Shown: positions 7,545-15,353, counted from the stretch's first letter. The stretch: DNA of 64,000 nt from an uncultured Oscillibacter sp. (GCF_947654275.1 NZ_CANTJS010000009.1:1-64000); one strand, 5' to 3'. Made by a program: numbers and translations. The notes: generated by a model from the letters alone, not told the origin.

Positions 7545-8725
7545 AATTTCTTTTTTTCCGTACCCTGCTTTCCCGTGCCCGGCTTTTTTGCGCCCGGCTT
7601 TTTTGCGCCCGGCTTTTTTGCGCTCAACTTTTCCGCGCCCGGCTGCTTTGCGTCCTGCTGGGCTGCCTGCTTCCTCTGGCGCTGACGGCGGAGGCCCATG
7701 GGGCCGAGGTGCCCCGGGACTTGCTGGACGCCCTGCCGGAGGCGGCGGAGGACATTCTGGAGATTGGCGGCGCCGGGGCGGGACCGGAGGGCTTTACCGA
7801 TGGAATCCAGGCGATTCTGGACTCTGTGAGCAGCCGGGCCGCCGCCGTCTTCCGGCAGCGCATCCGGGGCGCGGCGTCGATTTTGCTGGTGGTGGTGGCC
7901 TGCGGAGCGGTGGAGGGCTTTGCCCATGGGACCGCAGGGGACAAGGCCACGGTCTTTCTGCCCATGGCGGGGGCTCTGGCAGTGACGCTGCTGACGGCGG
8001 GGAGTCTGGACGACCTCATTGGCCTGGGGGCGGAGACCATCAGGGAACTGAACACCTTTTCAAAGCTGCTGCTGCCCACTCTGGCGGCGGCCACGGCGGC
8101 CTCCGGCGCGGTGACGACGGCCACCTTCCAGCAGGTGACCACCGTGTTCCTGGCGGACCTTCTGATGGAGCTGATCGACGGGCTGCTGATGCCCATGGTC
8201 TATCTGTACATCGGCGTGCTGGCCGCGTCCAGCTGCCTGCCGGAAAACCGTCTGGGGGGTCTGGCGGAGCTTTTGAAGAAGACGGTTACCTGGGTGCTGA
8301 CCTCGGCGCTGCTGCTGTTCACGGTCTATCTCTCCGCTGTGCGGATCATCGCCGGGGCGGCGGACGGCACCACCGTGAAGGTGGCCAAGGCCGCCATCTC
8401 CGGCGCGGTTCCGGTGGTGGGGGGCATCATTGCCGAGGCCACGGAAACCGTGCTGGCCGGGGCGGGGATGCTGAAAAACACCATCGGCGTCGTGGGGATG
8501 CTGGCCATTCTGGCGGCCTGCGCCTATCCCTTTTTGCAGCTGGGGGTCCAATACCTGCTCTACAAGCTGTCGGCCTTCCTGGCTTCCGCCGTGGGGTCGC
8601 CCCACCTCTGCAAGCTCATCGACGGGCTGGGCGGGGCCTTCGGCCTGGTGCTGGGCATGACGGGGAGCTGCGCCCTGCTGCTGCTGATTTCTGTGCTGTC
8701 CTCCGTGGCGGCGGTGACGCCATGA
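7541..8725 (+). CDS. spoIIIAE: Stage III sporulation protein AE, with repeat-bearing signal peptide
   Basis: 394 aa, multispanning membrane protein of the SpoIIIA channel, near the usual ~400 aa. After the signal peptide comes a lumenal segment (EVPRDLLDALPEAAEDILE) and about seven or eight membrane helices. The start is the ATGA overlap with spoIIIAD; earlier in-frame codons lie inside spoIIIAD. The signal region contains five tandem copies of the pentapeptide ARLFC (residues 13-37, two degenerate) from a 15-bp DNA repeat. That is unusual for this gene; the repeat still ends in a hydrophobic stretch (VLLGCLLPLALTAEAHG) with a plausible cleavage site. Confidence 0.94.
   Translation: MKFLFFRTLLSRARLFCARLFCARLFCAQLFRARLLCVLLGCLLPLALTAEAHGAEVPRDLLDALPEAAEDILEIGGAGAGPEGFTDGIQAILDSVSSRAAAVFRQRIRGAASILLVVVACGAVEGFAHGTAGDKATVFLPMAGALAVTLLTAGSLDDLIGLGAETIRELNTFSKLLLPTLAAATAASGAVTTATFQQVTTVFLADLLMELIDGLLMPMVYLYIGVLAASSCLPENRLGGLAELLKKTVTWVLTSALLLFTVYLSAVRIIAGAADGTTVKVAKAAISGAVPVVGGIIAEATETVLAGAGMLKNTIGVVGMLAILAACAYPFLQLGVQYLLYKLSAFLASAVGSPHLCKLIDGLGGAFGLVLGMTGSCALLLLISVLSSVAAVTP
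7577..7651 (+). repeat. 15-bp minisatellite inside spoIIIAE
   Basis: GCCCGGCTTTTTTGC occurs three times perfectly (7577-7591, 7592-7606, 7607-7621), then twice in degenerate form (7622-7636, 7637-7651). The unit length is a multiple of three, so the array stays in frame and encodes ARLFC repeats. Confidence 0.95.
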
Positions 8726-9216
8726 TCGGGGCGGTGGGAAGCTGGCTCCGCTCCGTGGCGGCGGTGACGCTGCTGCTGTCGGTTGTGCAGATTCTGATTC
8801 CGGAGGGGGCTTTGCGGAGGGTAGCCGGCTTTACCGGGGGGCTTCTTCTGCTGGCGGCGCTGCTCCAGCCGCTGCGGCGGGCGGACTTTGGCTGGCTGGG
8901 TCTGGACCTCACGGCGTACAGAGCGGAGATTGAGGCCCGGTCGGCGGAATTGTCCGCCTCGGAAAAAGAAGCCCTGGCGGACATCATAGAGGCGCGGACA
9001 GCCGCATATATATCGGACAAAGCGGACGCGCTGGGATCTCCTGTGGCGGTCCGGGTGGAGACGAGGCCAGGGGAGGACGGCGTTCCCCTGCCCTGGTCGG
9101 CGGAGCTGGAGGGCCCCCGGTCCCAGGCGCTGGCGGCCTGGGTGGAAGGGGAGCTGGGCATCCCGGCAGAGAGGCAGGTATGGCATGAAGGAAAAACAGG
9201 ACAGGAAATCGGTTGA
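8722..9216 (+). CDS. spoIIIAF: Stage III sporulation protein AF
   Basis: 164 aa. Two N-terminal membrane helices (about 10-28 and 34-50) and a C-terminal soluble domain (about 65-164), the SpoIIIAF layout. It starts at the ATGA overlap with spoIIIAE. A 20-bp sequence at the end of spoIIIAE (8701-8720) is repeated exactly in the first codons of this gene (8751-8770), so both proteins contain SVAAVT there. The 3' end overlaps spoIIIAG by 32 nt. Confidence 0.92.
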   Translation: MIGAVGSWLRSVAAVTLLLSVVQILIPEGALRRVAGFTGGLLLLAALLQPLRRADFGWLGLDLTAYRAEIEARSAELSASEKEALADIIEARTAAYISDKADALGSPVAVRVETRPGEDGVPLPWSAELEGPRSQALAAWVEGELGIPAERQVWHEGKTGQEIG

Positions 9217-9727
9217 AGGGGTGCGAAAGATATGGGACAGATACAAATACGCAATCCTGGTGGCTCTGATCGGCGCGGGACTGCTGCTGTGGCCCGGCGG
9301 GGGTCTGCCGGTCCCGGAGGACCAGGCAGATACGGGGCAGGCCGCTTCGGAAAACGCGGAACGGGAGGTGCGGGAGCTTCAGAAGGAGATGGAGGAAATT
9401 CTCGGGACCATGAGCGGCGTGGGGCAGGTTCGGGTGATGCTGACGGTGGACTCCGACGGGGAACGCCAGCTGGCCCAGGACTCTCAGCTGAGCTACAGCG
9501 GCGACACCGCCGCGCCGGAGGACTATTCCCGCAGCTCCGAGGTTGTGTTGACCGGTGGCTCCGGCGGCGGCGCGGTGATTGTCCGGACGCTGTATCCCAC
9601 CTATCGGGGGGCTCTGGTGGTCTGCGGGGGCGGGGACCGGGCGGATGTGCGCCTGGCGGTGACGGAGGCGGTGTCCGCCCTCACCGGGCTTCCCAGCGAC
9701 CGCGTCACCGTGGCAAAATGGCAGTAA
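9185..9727 (+). CDS. spoIIIAG: Stage III sporulation protein AG
   Basis: 180 aa: a short cytoplasmic N-terminus, one transmembrane helix (about 24-36), a helical linker, and a C-terminal ring-building domain (VGQVRVMLTVDSDGE... and ADVRLAVTEAVSALTGLPSDRVTV). SpoIIIAG forms the large ring of the channel in the intermembrane space. The ATG follows a GAGAGGCAGG-type site inside spoIIIAF. Confidence 0.94.
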   Translation: MKEKQDRKSVEGVRKIWDRYKYAILVALIGAGLLLWPGGGLPVPEDQADTGQAASENAEREVRELQKEMEEILGTMSGVGQVRVMLTVDSDGERQLAQDSQLSYSGDTAAPEDYSRSSEVVLTGGSGGGAVIVRTLYPTYRGALVVCGGGDRADVRLAVTEAVSALTGLPSDRVTVAKWQ

Positions 9728-9750
9728 TTATCTGGAGGAGGAAAGGACCC

Positions 9751-10359
9751 ATGAGCGCAAGATGGAAACGGAACACAGTGGTAGCGACAATGGCGGTGCT
9801 GGTCTGCGCAGCGGTGGCGCTGAACTGGCGCTACAGCGGCCAGGAGGCCCTGGACGCGGCGAAGGAGGCCGGAACCAAAATTCTGGGAGAGGCCACCCTG
9901 GTCTCCGACCGGCAGGAGACGGAAAGCGGAGACGCCGGAGAGGCCGCGCAGACCGGAGGGGAAGCGGAGGCCGGTCCGGCGGACGAGGCGGGGGTCTATG
10001 CCGGTTCGGATTATTTCGCCTCCGCCCGTCTGACCCGCCAGCAGGCCAGGGACAACGCCATTTCCCTGCTCCAGGAGGCGGCGGAGCAGGAGAACGCCGC
10101 CCAGGATGTGGCCAATGAGGCCTCCGAGGGCATTCAGGTGCTGGCCTCCTATACGCTGAAGGAAGCCCAGATTGAAAACCTGGTCACAGCCAAGGGATAT
10201 ACCGACTGCGTGGCCTTTATGGGGGACAACAGCATCAGCGTGGTGGTGTCCACCGAGAGCGGAGAGCTGACGGCGGAGGACGTGGCCAAGATCACCGACA
10301 TCGCCATGTCCGAAACCGGCGTGTCCGCCAGCGGAATCAAAATCATGGCGGCAAATTAG
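9751..10359 (+). CDS. spoIIIAH: Stage III sporulation protein AH
   Basis: 202 aa. One N-terminal transmembrane helix (about 10-27), an acidic low-complexity linker (Glu/Ala/Gly-rich, about 50-80), and a C-terminal domain with ARLTRQQARDNAISLLQEAA, typical of SpoIIIAH, the partner of SpoIIQ. The ATG at 9751 has a GGAGGAGG ribosome-binding site. Last gene of the spoIIIA operon; no clear intrinsic terminator follows before the asp23 promoter. Confidence 0.94.
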   Translation: MSARWKRNTVVATMAVLVCAAVALNWRYSGQEALDAAKEAGTKILGEATLVSDRQETESGDAGEAAQTGGEAEAGPADEAGVYAGSDYFASARLTRQQARDNAISLLQEAAEQENAAQDVANEASEGIQVLASYTLKEAQIENLVTAKGYTDCVAFMGDNSISVVVSTESGELTAEDVAKITDIAMSETGVSASGIKIMAAN

Positions 10360-10362
10360 TAG

Positions 10363-10391
10363 TTGTATTTTCCGGGCGGGTATGGTAAAAT
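10363..10391 (+). promoter_or_regulatory. Sigma-A promoter of asp23-nusB
   Basis: TTGTAT (10363-10368), 17 nt, TAAAAT (10386-10391). It starts 4 nt after the spoIIIAH stop and separates vegetative from sporulation expression. Confidence 0.75.
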
Positions 10392-10454
10392 AAACGGGAT
10401 TCCCCGGCATTGGGGCCGGCGGCGCACTAAGGAACAGAGAAGGAGAGTTGCAGA

Positions 10455-10832
10455 ATGGCCGAGAGCAAGGAGTATATGACCCTGCCGGAGGAAAATGGCA
10501 GCATCAATATTGCGGAGGAGGTCATCGCGGCGATTGCTGTGGGGGCCGTCCGGGATGTAGAGGGTGTATCCGGCATGATGACCAACCTGGGCGGCAGCGT
10601 CACGGACCTGGTGACCAACCGGAAAAACGCGCAGAAGGGCGTCAGGGGCGTGAAGATTGACATGACCGGCGCGGCTCTGGTGCTGGACCTGTATCTGACG
10701 GTCCGGTACGGACACCCCATCCCGGAGGTGGCGGGCAATGCCCAAAAGGCCGTCGCGTCCTCGATTGAGGCTATGACCGGCTGCGCCGTGGAGGCTGTGA
10801 ACATTCACGTGTGCGGCGTAAGCCTGGAGTAA
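10455..10832 (+). CDS. Asp23/Gls24 family envelope stress protein
   Basis: 125 aa, soluble. Family pattern: INIAEEVIAAIAVGAVRDVEGVSGM near the N-terminus and a second conserved block VKIDMTGAALVLDLYLTVRYG. Members of the Asp23 family are membrane-associated and linked to cell-envelope homeostasis in Firmicutes. The location directly upstream of nusB is the usual one in Clostridia. Ribosome-binding site AAGGAGA. Confidence 0.9.
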   Translation: MAESKEYMTLPEENGSINIAEEVIAAIAVGAVRDVEGVSGMMTNLGGSVTDLVTNRKNAQKGVRGVKIDMTGAALVLDLYLTVRYGHPIPEVAGNAQKAVASSIEAMTGCAVEAVNIHVCGVSLE

Positions 10833-10895
10833 GCGCCGGAAAAGTCAGACGGGCCTGAAACCCAAAAGGGAACAAACACAAAGGACGGAAGCTGT

Positions 10896-11345
10896 ATGGT
10901 ACGGAATACCGCCCGAGAGATTGCCATTCATCTCTCCTATGAAATGAGTTTTACAGACAAGACCGCCGGGGAGCTGCTGGACCAGCGGCTGACGGCGGAG
11001 GCCTTTTCCGAGCTGGCCGGGGAGGACTCGATCTATGACGAGGTCCCCGGTCCCAAGCAGGCGGACTATATCCGCCGCCTGGTGGGGGGAACGGCGGAGC
11101 ACGCCGCCGAGCTGGACGGGTACATTGCCAAGTACGCCAAGGGCTGGAAGTTTTCCCGCATACCCCTGGTGGCCTCCGCCATTATGCGGGTGGCCATGTA
11201 CGAGGTGCTTTACATGCCGGACATTCCCACCGGGGCCGCCATCAACGAGGCGGTGGAAATCGCCAAGAAATATGAAACGCCGGAGACGGTGAAGTTCATC
11301 AACGGCATCCTGGGCAGCTTCGCCCGGGAGGAGATCACGGAATAA
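10896..11345 (+). CDS. nusB: Transcription antitermination factor NusB
   Basis: 149 aa, all-helical. Binds boxA RNA with NusE (S10) to promote antitermination on rRNA operons. The C-terminal signature is clear: EVLYMPDIPTGAAINEAVEIAKKY followed by FINGILGSFAREE. The start ATG has AAGGACGGA upstream. Co-transcribed with asp23 (63-nt gap); a strong terminator follows. Confidence 0.95.
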   Translation: MVRNTAREIAIHLSYEMSFTDKTAGELLDQRLTAEAFSELAGEDSIYDEVPGPKQADYIRRLVGGTAEHAAELDGYIAKYAKGWKFSRIPLVASAIMRVAMYEVLYMPDIPTGAAINEAVEIAKKYETPETVKFINGILGSFAREEITE

Positions 11346-11353
11346 ATCGGAAC

Positions 11354-11404
11354 AGCAGAGCGGAGGCGGCGCGGAAGCGCCGCCATTCCGGCTCTGCTTT
11401 TTCC
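11354..11404 (+). terminator. nusB terminator
   Basis: Outer stem AGCAGAGC/GCTCTGCT (11354-11361/11391-11398) enclosing an inner GGCGGCGC/GCGCCGCC stem, then TTTTTC. Confidence 0.85.
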
Positions 11405-11415
11405 CGTGGGCGGTC

Positions 11416-11631
11416 CTATTTCAGCGTCATGGAGAGACCTTCTCCGGTCCGCAGGCCCAGGAGAAAGGCCTGAATGGCCGTGAACTCCATGCACTTTTCC
11501 AGAGACCGCTGCTGCGCGGGCACAAGCTCGTTTTTCAGCAGGTCGAAATGGAAGCCGTAATCTCCCGCTTCGGCGGCCCGGAGCTGGGGACGGATGTAGT
11601 TGGCGTAGAGCCACAGAGTAAAGTCTGACAT
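11416..11631 (-). CDS. Hypothetical protein, 71 aa
   Basis: I do not recognise the family. Small, soluble and helical (FTLWLYANYIRPQLRAAEAGD), with no motif for catalysis or metal binding. The ATG at 11631 follows AAAGGTGG at good spacing; the GTG 9 nt upstream overlaps that site and is rejected. It is divergent from the XRE triplet, and the 96-bp gap between them carries inverted repeats, so the two sides may be co-regulated. Confidence 0.6.
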   Translation of the reverse strand: MSDFTLWLYANYIRPQLRAAEAGDYGFHFDLLKNELVPAQQRSLEKCMEFTAIQAFLLGLRTGEGLSMTLK

Positions 11632-11663
11632 AAAAACCACCTTTCTTCAAAATTTAGATGTCG

Positions 11664-11713
11664 TTCTACGAAATGGATTTCGCGTCCATAGAATAACATG
11701 AAACTCATTTCGT
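11664..11713. promoter_or_regulatory. Inverted-repeat control region upstream of the XRE triplet
   Basis: ACGAAATG (11668-11675) and CATTTCGT (11706-11713) form an 8-bp inverted repeat, with a further ATTTCG half-site at 11677-11682. A TAGAAT -10-like hexamer lies at 11689-11694 without a convincing -35. It is probably the operator for one or more of the XRE proteins (inference). Confidence 0.5.
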
Positions 11714-11727
11714 GTCAAGGAGATATT

Positions 11728-11934
11728 ATGGAGTTTTCACAGAGATTGCGGGAGCTGCGGGCTGAGCGAAAGGAAACGCAGGTTCAGGTAGCTCAGGCGA
11801 TTGAGATGACGAGCCGTCAATACCAAGGGCTTGAAGCGGGGACCAGTGTGCCGAATTTCTATAATTTATGCGCCCTGGCAGACCATTTCGGCGTCAGCCT
11901 GGACTATCTGGCAGGCCGGACCGATGTCAGGTGA
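11728..11934 (+). CDS. XRE-family regulator, tandem copy 1
   Basis: 68 aa: one helix-turn-helix (RLRELRAERKETQVQVAQAI...SRQYQGLEAG) plus the short C-terminal piece LADHFGVSLDYLAGRTDVR. The ATG at 11728 follows AAGGAGA. First of three head-to-tail paralogs whose starts are exactly 213 bp apart. It differs from copies 2 and 3 in the recognition region (MTSRQYQGLEAGTSVPNFYN), so operator preference may have diverged. No effector domain is present. Confidence 0.88.
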   Translation: MEFSQRLRELRAERKETQVQVAQAIEMTSRQYQGLEAGTSVPNFYNLCALADHFGVSLDYLAGRTDVR

Positions 11935-11940
11935 GACAGC

Positions 11941-12147
11941 ATGAAATTTCACGAGAGACTGCGGGAGCTGCGGGTCGAACGGAAAGAAACACAGGTCCAG
12001 GTGGCTCGGGCAATCGAGATTACGGACCGTCAGTATCAAAGATTTGAGGCAGGAGAGAATCTTCCTGGATTTGAAAATCTTTGGGCCTTGGCAGACCACT
12101 TCAATGTAAGTATGGATTATCTGACAGGCCGGACTGATATCAGGTGA
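11941..12147 (+). CDS. XRE-family regulator, tandem copy 2
   Basis: 68 aa, the same layout as copy 1: RLRELRVERKETQVQVARAI, then ITDRQYQRFEAGENLPGFEN and LADHFNVSMDYLTGRTDIR. Only 6 nt (GACAGC) separate it from the stop of copy 1. Its ribosome-binding site AGGTGA lies in the last codons of copy 1, so translation is likely coupled. Confidence 0.88.
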   Translation: MKFHERLRELRVERKETQVQVARAIEITDRQYQRFEAGENLPGFENLWALADHFNVSMDYLTGRTDIR

Positions 12148-12153
12148 GACAGT

Positions 12154-12363
12154 ATGAAATTATACGAGAGACTGCGGGAATTGCGCAAGGAACGGAATGA
12201 ATCACAAGTGAAAGTTGCCGAGGCTGTCGGCATTACGCCGCGCCAGTATCAGCGTTTTGAAGCAGGGGAGCAGAAACCCGGTTTCGACAACCTCTGCGCT
12301 TTGGCAGGCCATTTCGGCGTCAGCCTGGATTACTTGGCGGGCCGGACCGACCGGCGGACATGA
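12154..12363 (+). CDS. XRE-family regulator, tandem copy 3
   Basis: 69 aa: RLRELRKERNESQVKVAEAV, ITPRQYQRFEAGEQKPGFDN, LAGHFGVSLDYLAGRTDRRT. It is the most divergent copy at its N-terminus but keeps the LDYLAGRTD ending of copy 1. The spacer after copy 2 is GACAGT. No target gene follows on this strand; a 636-bp hairpin-rich stretch comes next. Confidence 0.88.
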   Translation: MKLYERLRELRKERNESQVKVAEAVGITPRQYQRFEAGEQKPGFDNLCALAGHFGVSLDYLAGRTDRRT

Positions 12364-12999
12364 CTCCATGAGACCCACTGCTGTGGAGACCGCTTTCGCG
12401 GGGAACCAAAGAGGCTTTGCCTCTCTGGACGCTCCACCAGAGGGGGAGACCTCCTCTGGACTCCCCCATTACCGCCTTCTTCGTTAGAAAACGGTAGAGG
12501 CATTAAATTCTTTACTTGGTCTGCACGAACGGCAGAGGAAAGAGAAATACGCCAATTCAGTGACCGCCAGCTCCCGTTGAGCCGGGACGCGGGATAGAGA
12601 CTTGCGTACAAGACTGCCGGCAGCTCTTGTGCGTCCTACATCCCTCATCATGGGGCCCCCGCCGAAACCCAGCGTCAGCGGTTTCGGTGGGGAAAGGAGG
12701 CGCAGCGGAACGGACGAGACCTGTCCCCCGCGAGACAGGGCGAGGGATGTGCAGCCTGCGCCGACGGCATCGGGGGGATTCAGGGGGGGTGTCCCCCCTG
12801 ACGGGGATTCCAAAGGGGCTGGCCCCTTTGGCCCTCCACGGGAGTGGCCCCCCCACGGGAGTGGCTCCCACGGGAGTGGGCCCCCACGGCAGCAGTTTCA
12901 CGCGAAAGCGGCCCGTGCTGTCAGCACAAGAGACTCCCCGCGCTGTCAGCGCGAGAACCGGCCTCACGGTCAAAGACTCCAGGCAAGGAGAGGTGAGCT
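12364..12999. repeat. Hairpin-rich non-coding stretch
   Basis: 636 bp without a credible gene on either strand. It is packed with perfect stems: AGAGGC/GCCTCT (12410-12424), CCAGAGG/CCTCTGG (12437-12459), CAGGGGGG/CCCCCCTG (12781-12800), CCAAAGGGGC/GCCCCTTTGG (12810-12831). Three copies of CCACGGGAGTGG follow (12836, 12853, 12868), then two hairpins sharing a GTC loop (12915-12927 and 12939-12953). It resembles composite intergenic repeats seen in gut Clostridia; I cannot name a family. Confidence 0.7.
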
Positions 13000-14217
13000 A
13001 TGGAACAGCATATTTACGGCGTCACGGAACTGAATCTGCTGGTCAAGCAGAAGCTGGACGGCGTTTCGGAGCTCCGGCGGGTTTTTGTCCGCGGGGAGCT
13101 GTCCAATTATAAAATTCACCCCACCGGACACCATTTTTTCAATCTGAAGGACCCCGACGGCGTGCTGAGCTGCATCATGTACGCCCAGAGCGCCGCCGGA
13201 CTGCGGTTCCGGCCGGAAAACGGGATGCGGGTCATTTTGCAGGGCCGGGTCTCGGTCTTTCCGCGGAACGGCGCTTATCAGCTCTACTGCAATTCCATCA
13301 CGCCGGAGGGGGCGGGGGAGCTGGCCCTGGGGCTGGAGCAGCTGAAGCGGCGGCTTTATGCCGAGGGCCTGTTTGACCCGGCCCACAAAAAGCCCCTGCC
13401 CCGGTTCCCGGAGAAAATTGCCGTCATCACCGCCGCCTCCGGCGACGCGGTCCGGGACATCATCCATATCCTGAAACGCCGCTATCCCTTGGCAAAGGTG
13501 CTGGTTCTGTCCGTCCACGTCCAGGGAGACCGTGCGCCGGCGGAGATCGTCGGGGCCATCCGCTATGCCAACCGCTGGCGGGTGGCGGACCTGATTATCA
13601 CAGGCCGGGGCGGAGGGCCTGCGGAGGATTTATGGGCCTTCAACGATGAGCGGATTATTCGGGCGATTTATGAATCGGAGCTGCCGGTGATTTCCGCCGT
13701 GGGCCACGAGCCGGACGAGACCCTGGCGGACTTCGCTGCGGACGTCCGGGCCTCCACCCCCTCCAACGCGGCGGAGCTGGTGGTCCCCAATCAGGTGGAG
13801 GTGCTGCGCTTCCTGCGGGATACCGGCAGCTGGCTGGAAAAGCAGGAGTCCGCCCGGCTGGCGGCTCTGCGGCAGAGGCTGGATGCGCTGGCCTCCAAGC
13901 GGGTGCTGACGGACCACATGGCCTATATTCAGGACTGCCGCATGAGACTGGTCCATGTCCAGCAGCGGCTGGGGGACCTGGCCGGGGCGCTGGTGGAGCG
14001 GAAGCGCTTCCGGTTCGCCGCCCTGGCGGCGGCGCTGGACGCCATGAGTCCGCTGAAGGTTCTGAGCCGGGGCTATGCCATGGCCCAGGGGGCCGACGGG
14101 CAGATTCTTCGGAGCAGCCGGGACACAGAGCCGGGGGCCGATGTGAAGGTGACATTGGGAGACGGGGGCTTTACCTGCACCGTGAAGAGCCTTTTCGAGA
14201 AGGAGAGACCGATATGA
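13000..14217 (+). CDS. xseA: Exodeoxyribonuclease VII large subunit
   Basis: 405 aa, typical length. An N-terminal OB-fold domain (about 1-105: LRRVFVRGELSNYKIHPTGHHFFNLKD) is followed by the catalytic domain with ITGRGGGPAEDLWAFNDERI and VGHEPDETLADFAADVRASTPS broken over two motifs, and a C-terminal coiled coil. With XseB it degrades single-stranded DNA to oligonucleotides. ATG at 13000 after GGAGAGG. Overlaps xseB by 4 nt. Confidence 0.96.
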   Translation: MEQHIYGVTELNLLVKQKLDGVSELRRVFVRGELSNYKIHPTGHHFFNLKDPDGVLSCIMYAQSAAGLRFRPENGMRVILQGRVSVFPRNGAYQLYCNSITPEGAGELALGLEQLKRRLYAEGLFDPAHKKPLPRFPEKIAVITAASGDAVRDIIHILKRRYPLAKVLVLSVHVQGDRAPAEIVGAIRYANRWRVADLIITGRGGGPAEDLWAFNDERIIRAIYESELPVISAVGHEPDETLADFAADVRASTPSNAAELVVPNQVEVLRFLRDTGSWLEKQESARLAALRQRLDALASKRVLTDHMAYIQDCRMRLVHVQQRLGDLAGALVERKRFRFAALAAALDAMSPLKVLSRGYAMAQGADGQILRSSRDTEPGADVKVTLGDGGFTCTVKSLFEKERPI

Positions 14218-14453
14218 GTGAACAGAAAACCATGACCTTTGAAGAGCAGATCAAGCGCCTGGAGGCCATTGTGGCGGCGCTGGAGAAGGGAGACGTCCAG
14301 CTGGCGGATTCCCTTGCGCTGTTTGAGGAGGGCACAAAGCTGATTGCAGCCTGTTCCAGAGAGCTGGACCAGGCGGAGCAGAGGGTGGTCCAGCTGGTAA
14401 AGGGCGCCGACGGCGCTCCCCAGGAACTGCCCTTTGATGTGCCGGAGGGCTGA
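14214..14453 (+). CDS. xseB: Exodeoxyribonuclease VII small subunit
   Basis: 79 aa, two long helices. The signature FEEQIKRLEAIVAALEKGDV and SLALFEEGTKLI are diagnostic. It coats the coiled coil of XseA. ATGA overlap with xseA indicates coupled translation and supports a complex. Confidence 0.96.
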   Translation: MSEQKTMTFEEQIKRLEAIVAALEKGDVQLADSLALFEEGTKLIAACSRELDQAEQRVVQLVKGADGAPQELPFDVPEG

Positions 14454-14456
14454 GCC

Positions 14457-15353
14457 GTGGAATTTACCAAGGAGATGGAGGTGGCCCGGGCGCTGACGGA
14501 GGCCCGCCTGGCGGAGTTTTTTTCCGGCCGGGGCCTGGAGGAGGCCATGCGCTACAGCCTCCTGGCCGGCGGCAAGCGCATCCGGCCCATTCTGACCATG
14601 AAGTTCTGCGAGGCCGCCGGCGGAACCCTGGAAGAGGCGCTGGACTTTGGGTGTGCAGTAGAAATGCTTCACACATATTCCCTGATTCACGACGACCTGC
14701 CCTGCATGGATAACGACGATCTCCGCCGGGGCAGGCCCACCAGCCACAAGGTATTTGGCGAATGTACGGCGACGCTGGCGGGGGACGCGCTTCAGGCGGC
14801 GGCGTTTCAGACCGTCCTGTCCGCGGAAGGCTCCTGGCGGCACGGCGGGGGAGCCTGTAAGGCCCTGGCGGCGAAGGTTCTGGCGGAGGCTGCAGGCGTT
14901 CAGGGCATGTGCGGCGGCCAGTATTGGGACACCGTAGGCGACGGCCGGCCCCGCACGGTTGAGGAACTGACTGCCATCAACGATCAGAAGACCGGGGCCC
15001 TTCTCCGGGCGGCCTGCATGATGGGCGTCGCCGCCTCTATGGGGCGGCGGGCAGTGGAGGACGCCTGTATGGACGCCGCCCGGGACTACGCATCGAATTT
15101 GGGCCTGGCGTTCCAGATCAGAGACGATATCCTGGATACCACCTCCACCGCCGGCGAGCTGGGAAAGCCCATCGGCTCCGACGCCGCCAACGGCAAGACC
15201 ACCTTTGTGACGCTGCTGGGAGTCCGGGCCTGTGAGAAACAGGTGCTGGACTATACGGAGCGGGCCAAGGAAGCCCTGTGCCGCTGCACCTGGCAGGGAG
15301 ACGCGGAATTCCTTCTGGAGCTGGCGGACAGCCTGGCCCGGCGGGATCATTAA
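14457..15353 (+). CDS. ispA: Farnesyl/geranyl diphosphate synthase
   Basis: 298 aa, GTG start 3 nt after xseB. Chain-length prenyltransferase that condenses isopentenyl diphosphate with allylic diphosphates. The first aspartate-rich motif is DDLPCMDNDD (about 78-87), preceded by LAGGKRIRP; the second is QIRDDILD. Product chain length is most likely C15, from family context. The xseA-xseB-ispA order is standard in Clostridia; dxs, often next, is not here. Confidence 0.95.
   Translation: MEFTKEMEVARALTEARLAEFFSGRGLEEAMRYSLLAGGKRIRPILTMKFCEAAGGTLEEALDFGCAVEMLHTYSLIHDDLPCMDNDDLRRGRPTSHKVFGECTATLAGDALQAAAFQTVLSAEGSWRHGGGACKALAAKVLAEAAGVQGMCGGQYWDTVGDGRPRTVEELTAINDQKTGALLRAACMMGVAASMGRRAVEDACMDAARDYASNLGLAFQIRDDILDTTSTAGELGKPIGSDAANGKTTFVTLLGVRACEKQVLDYTERAKEALCRCTWQGDAEFLLELADSLARRDH

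Noticed and set aside
7588-8721. Long frame preceding spoIIIAF
   Set aside because: It is the +2 frame of spoIIIAE; the spoIIIAF family begins at MIGAVGSWLRS (8722).
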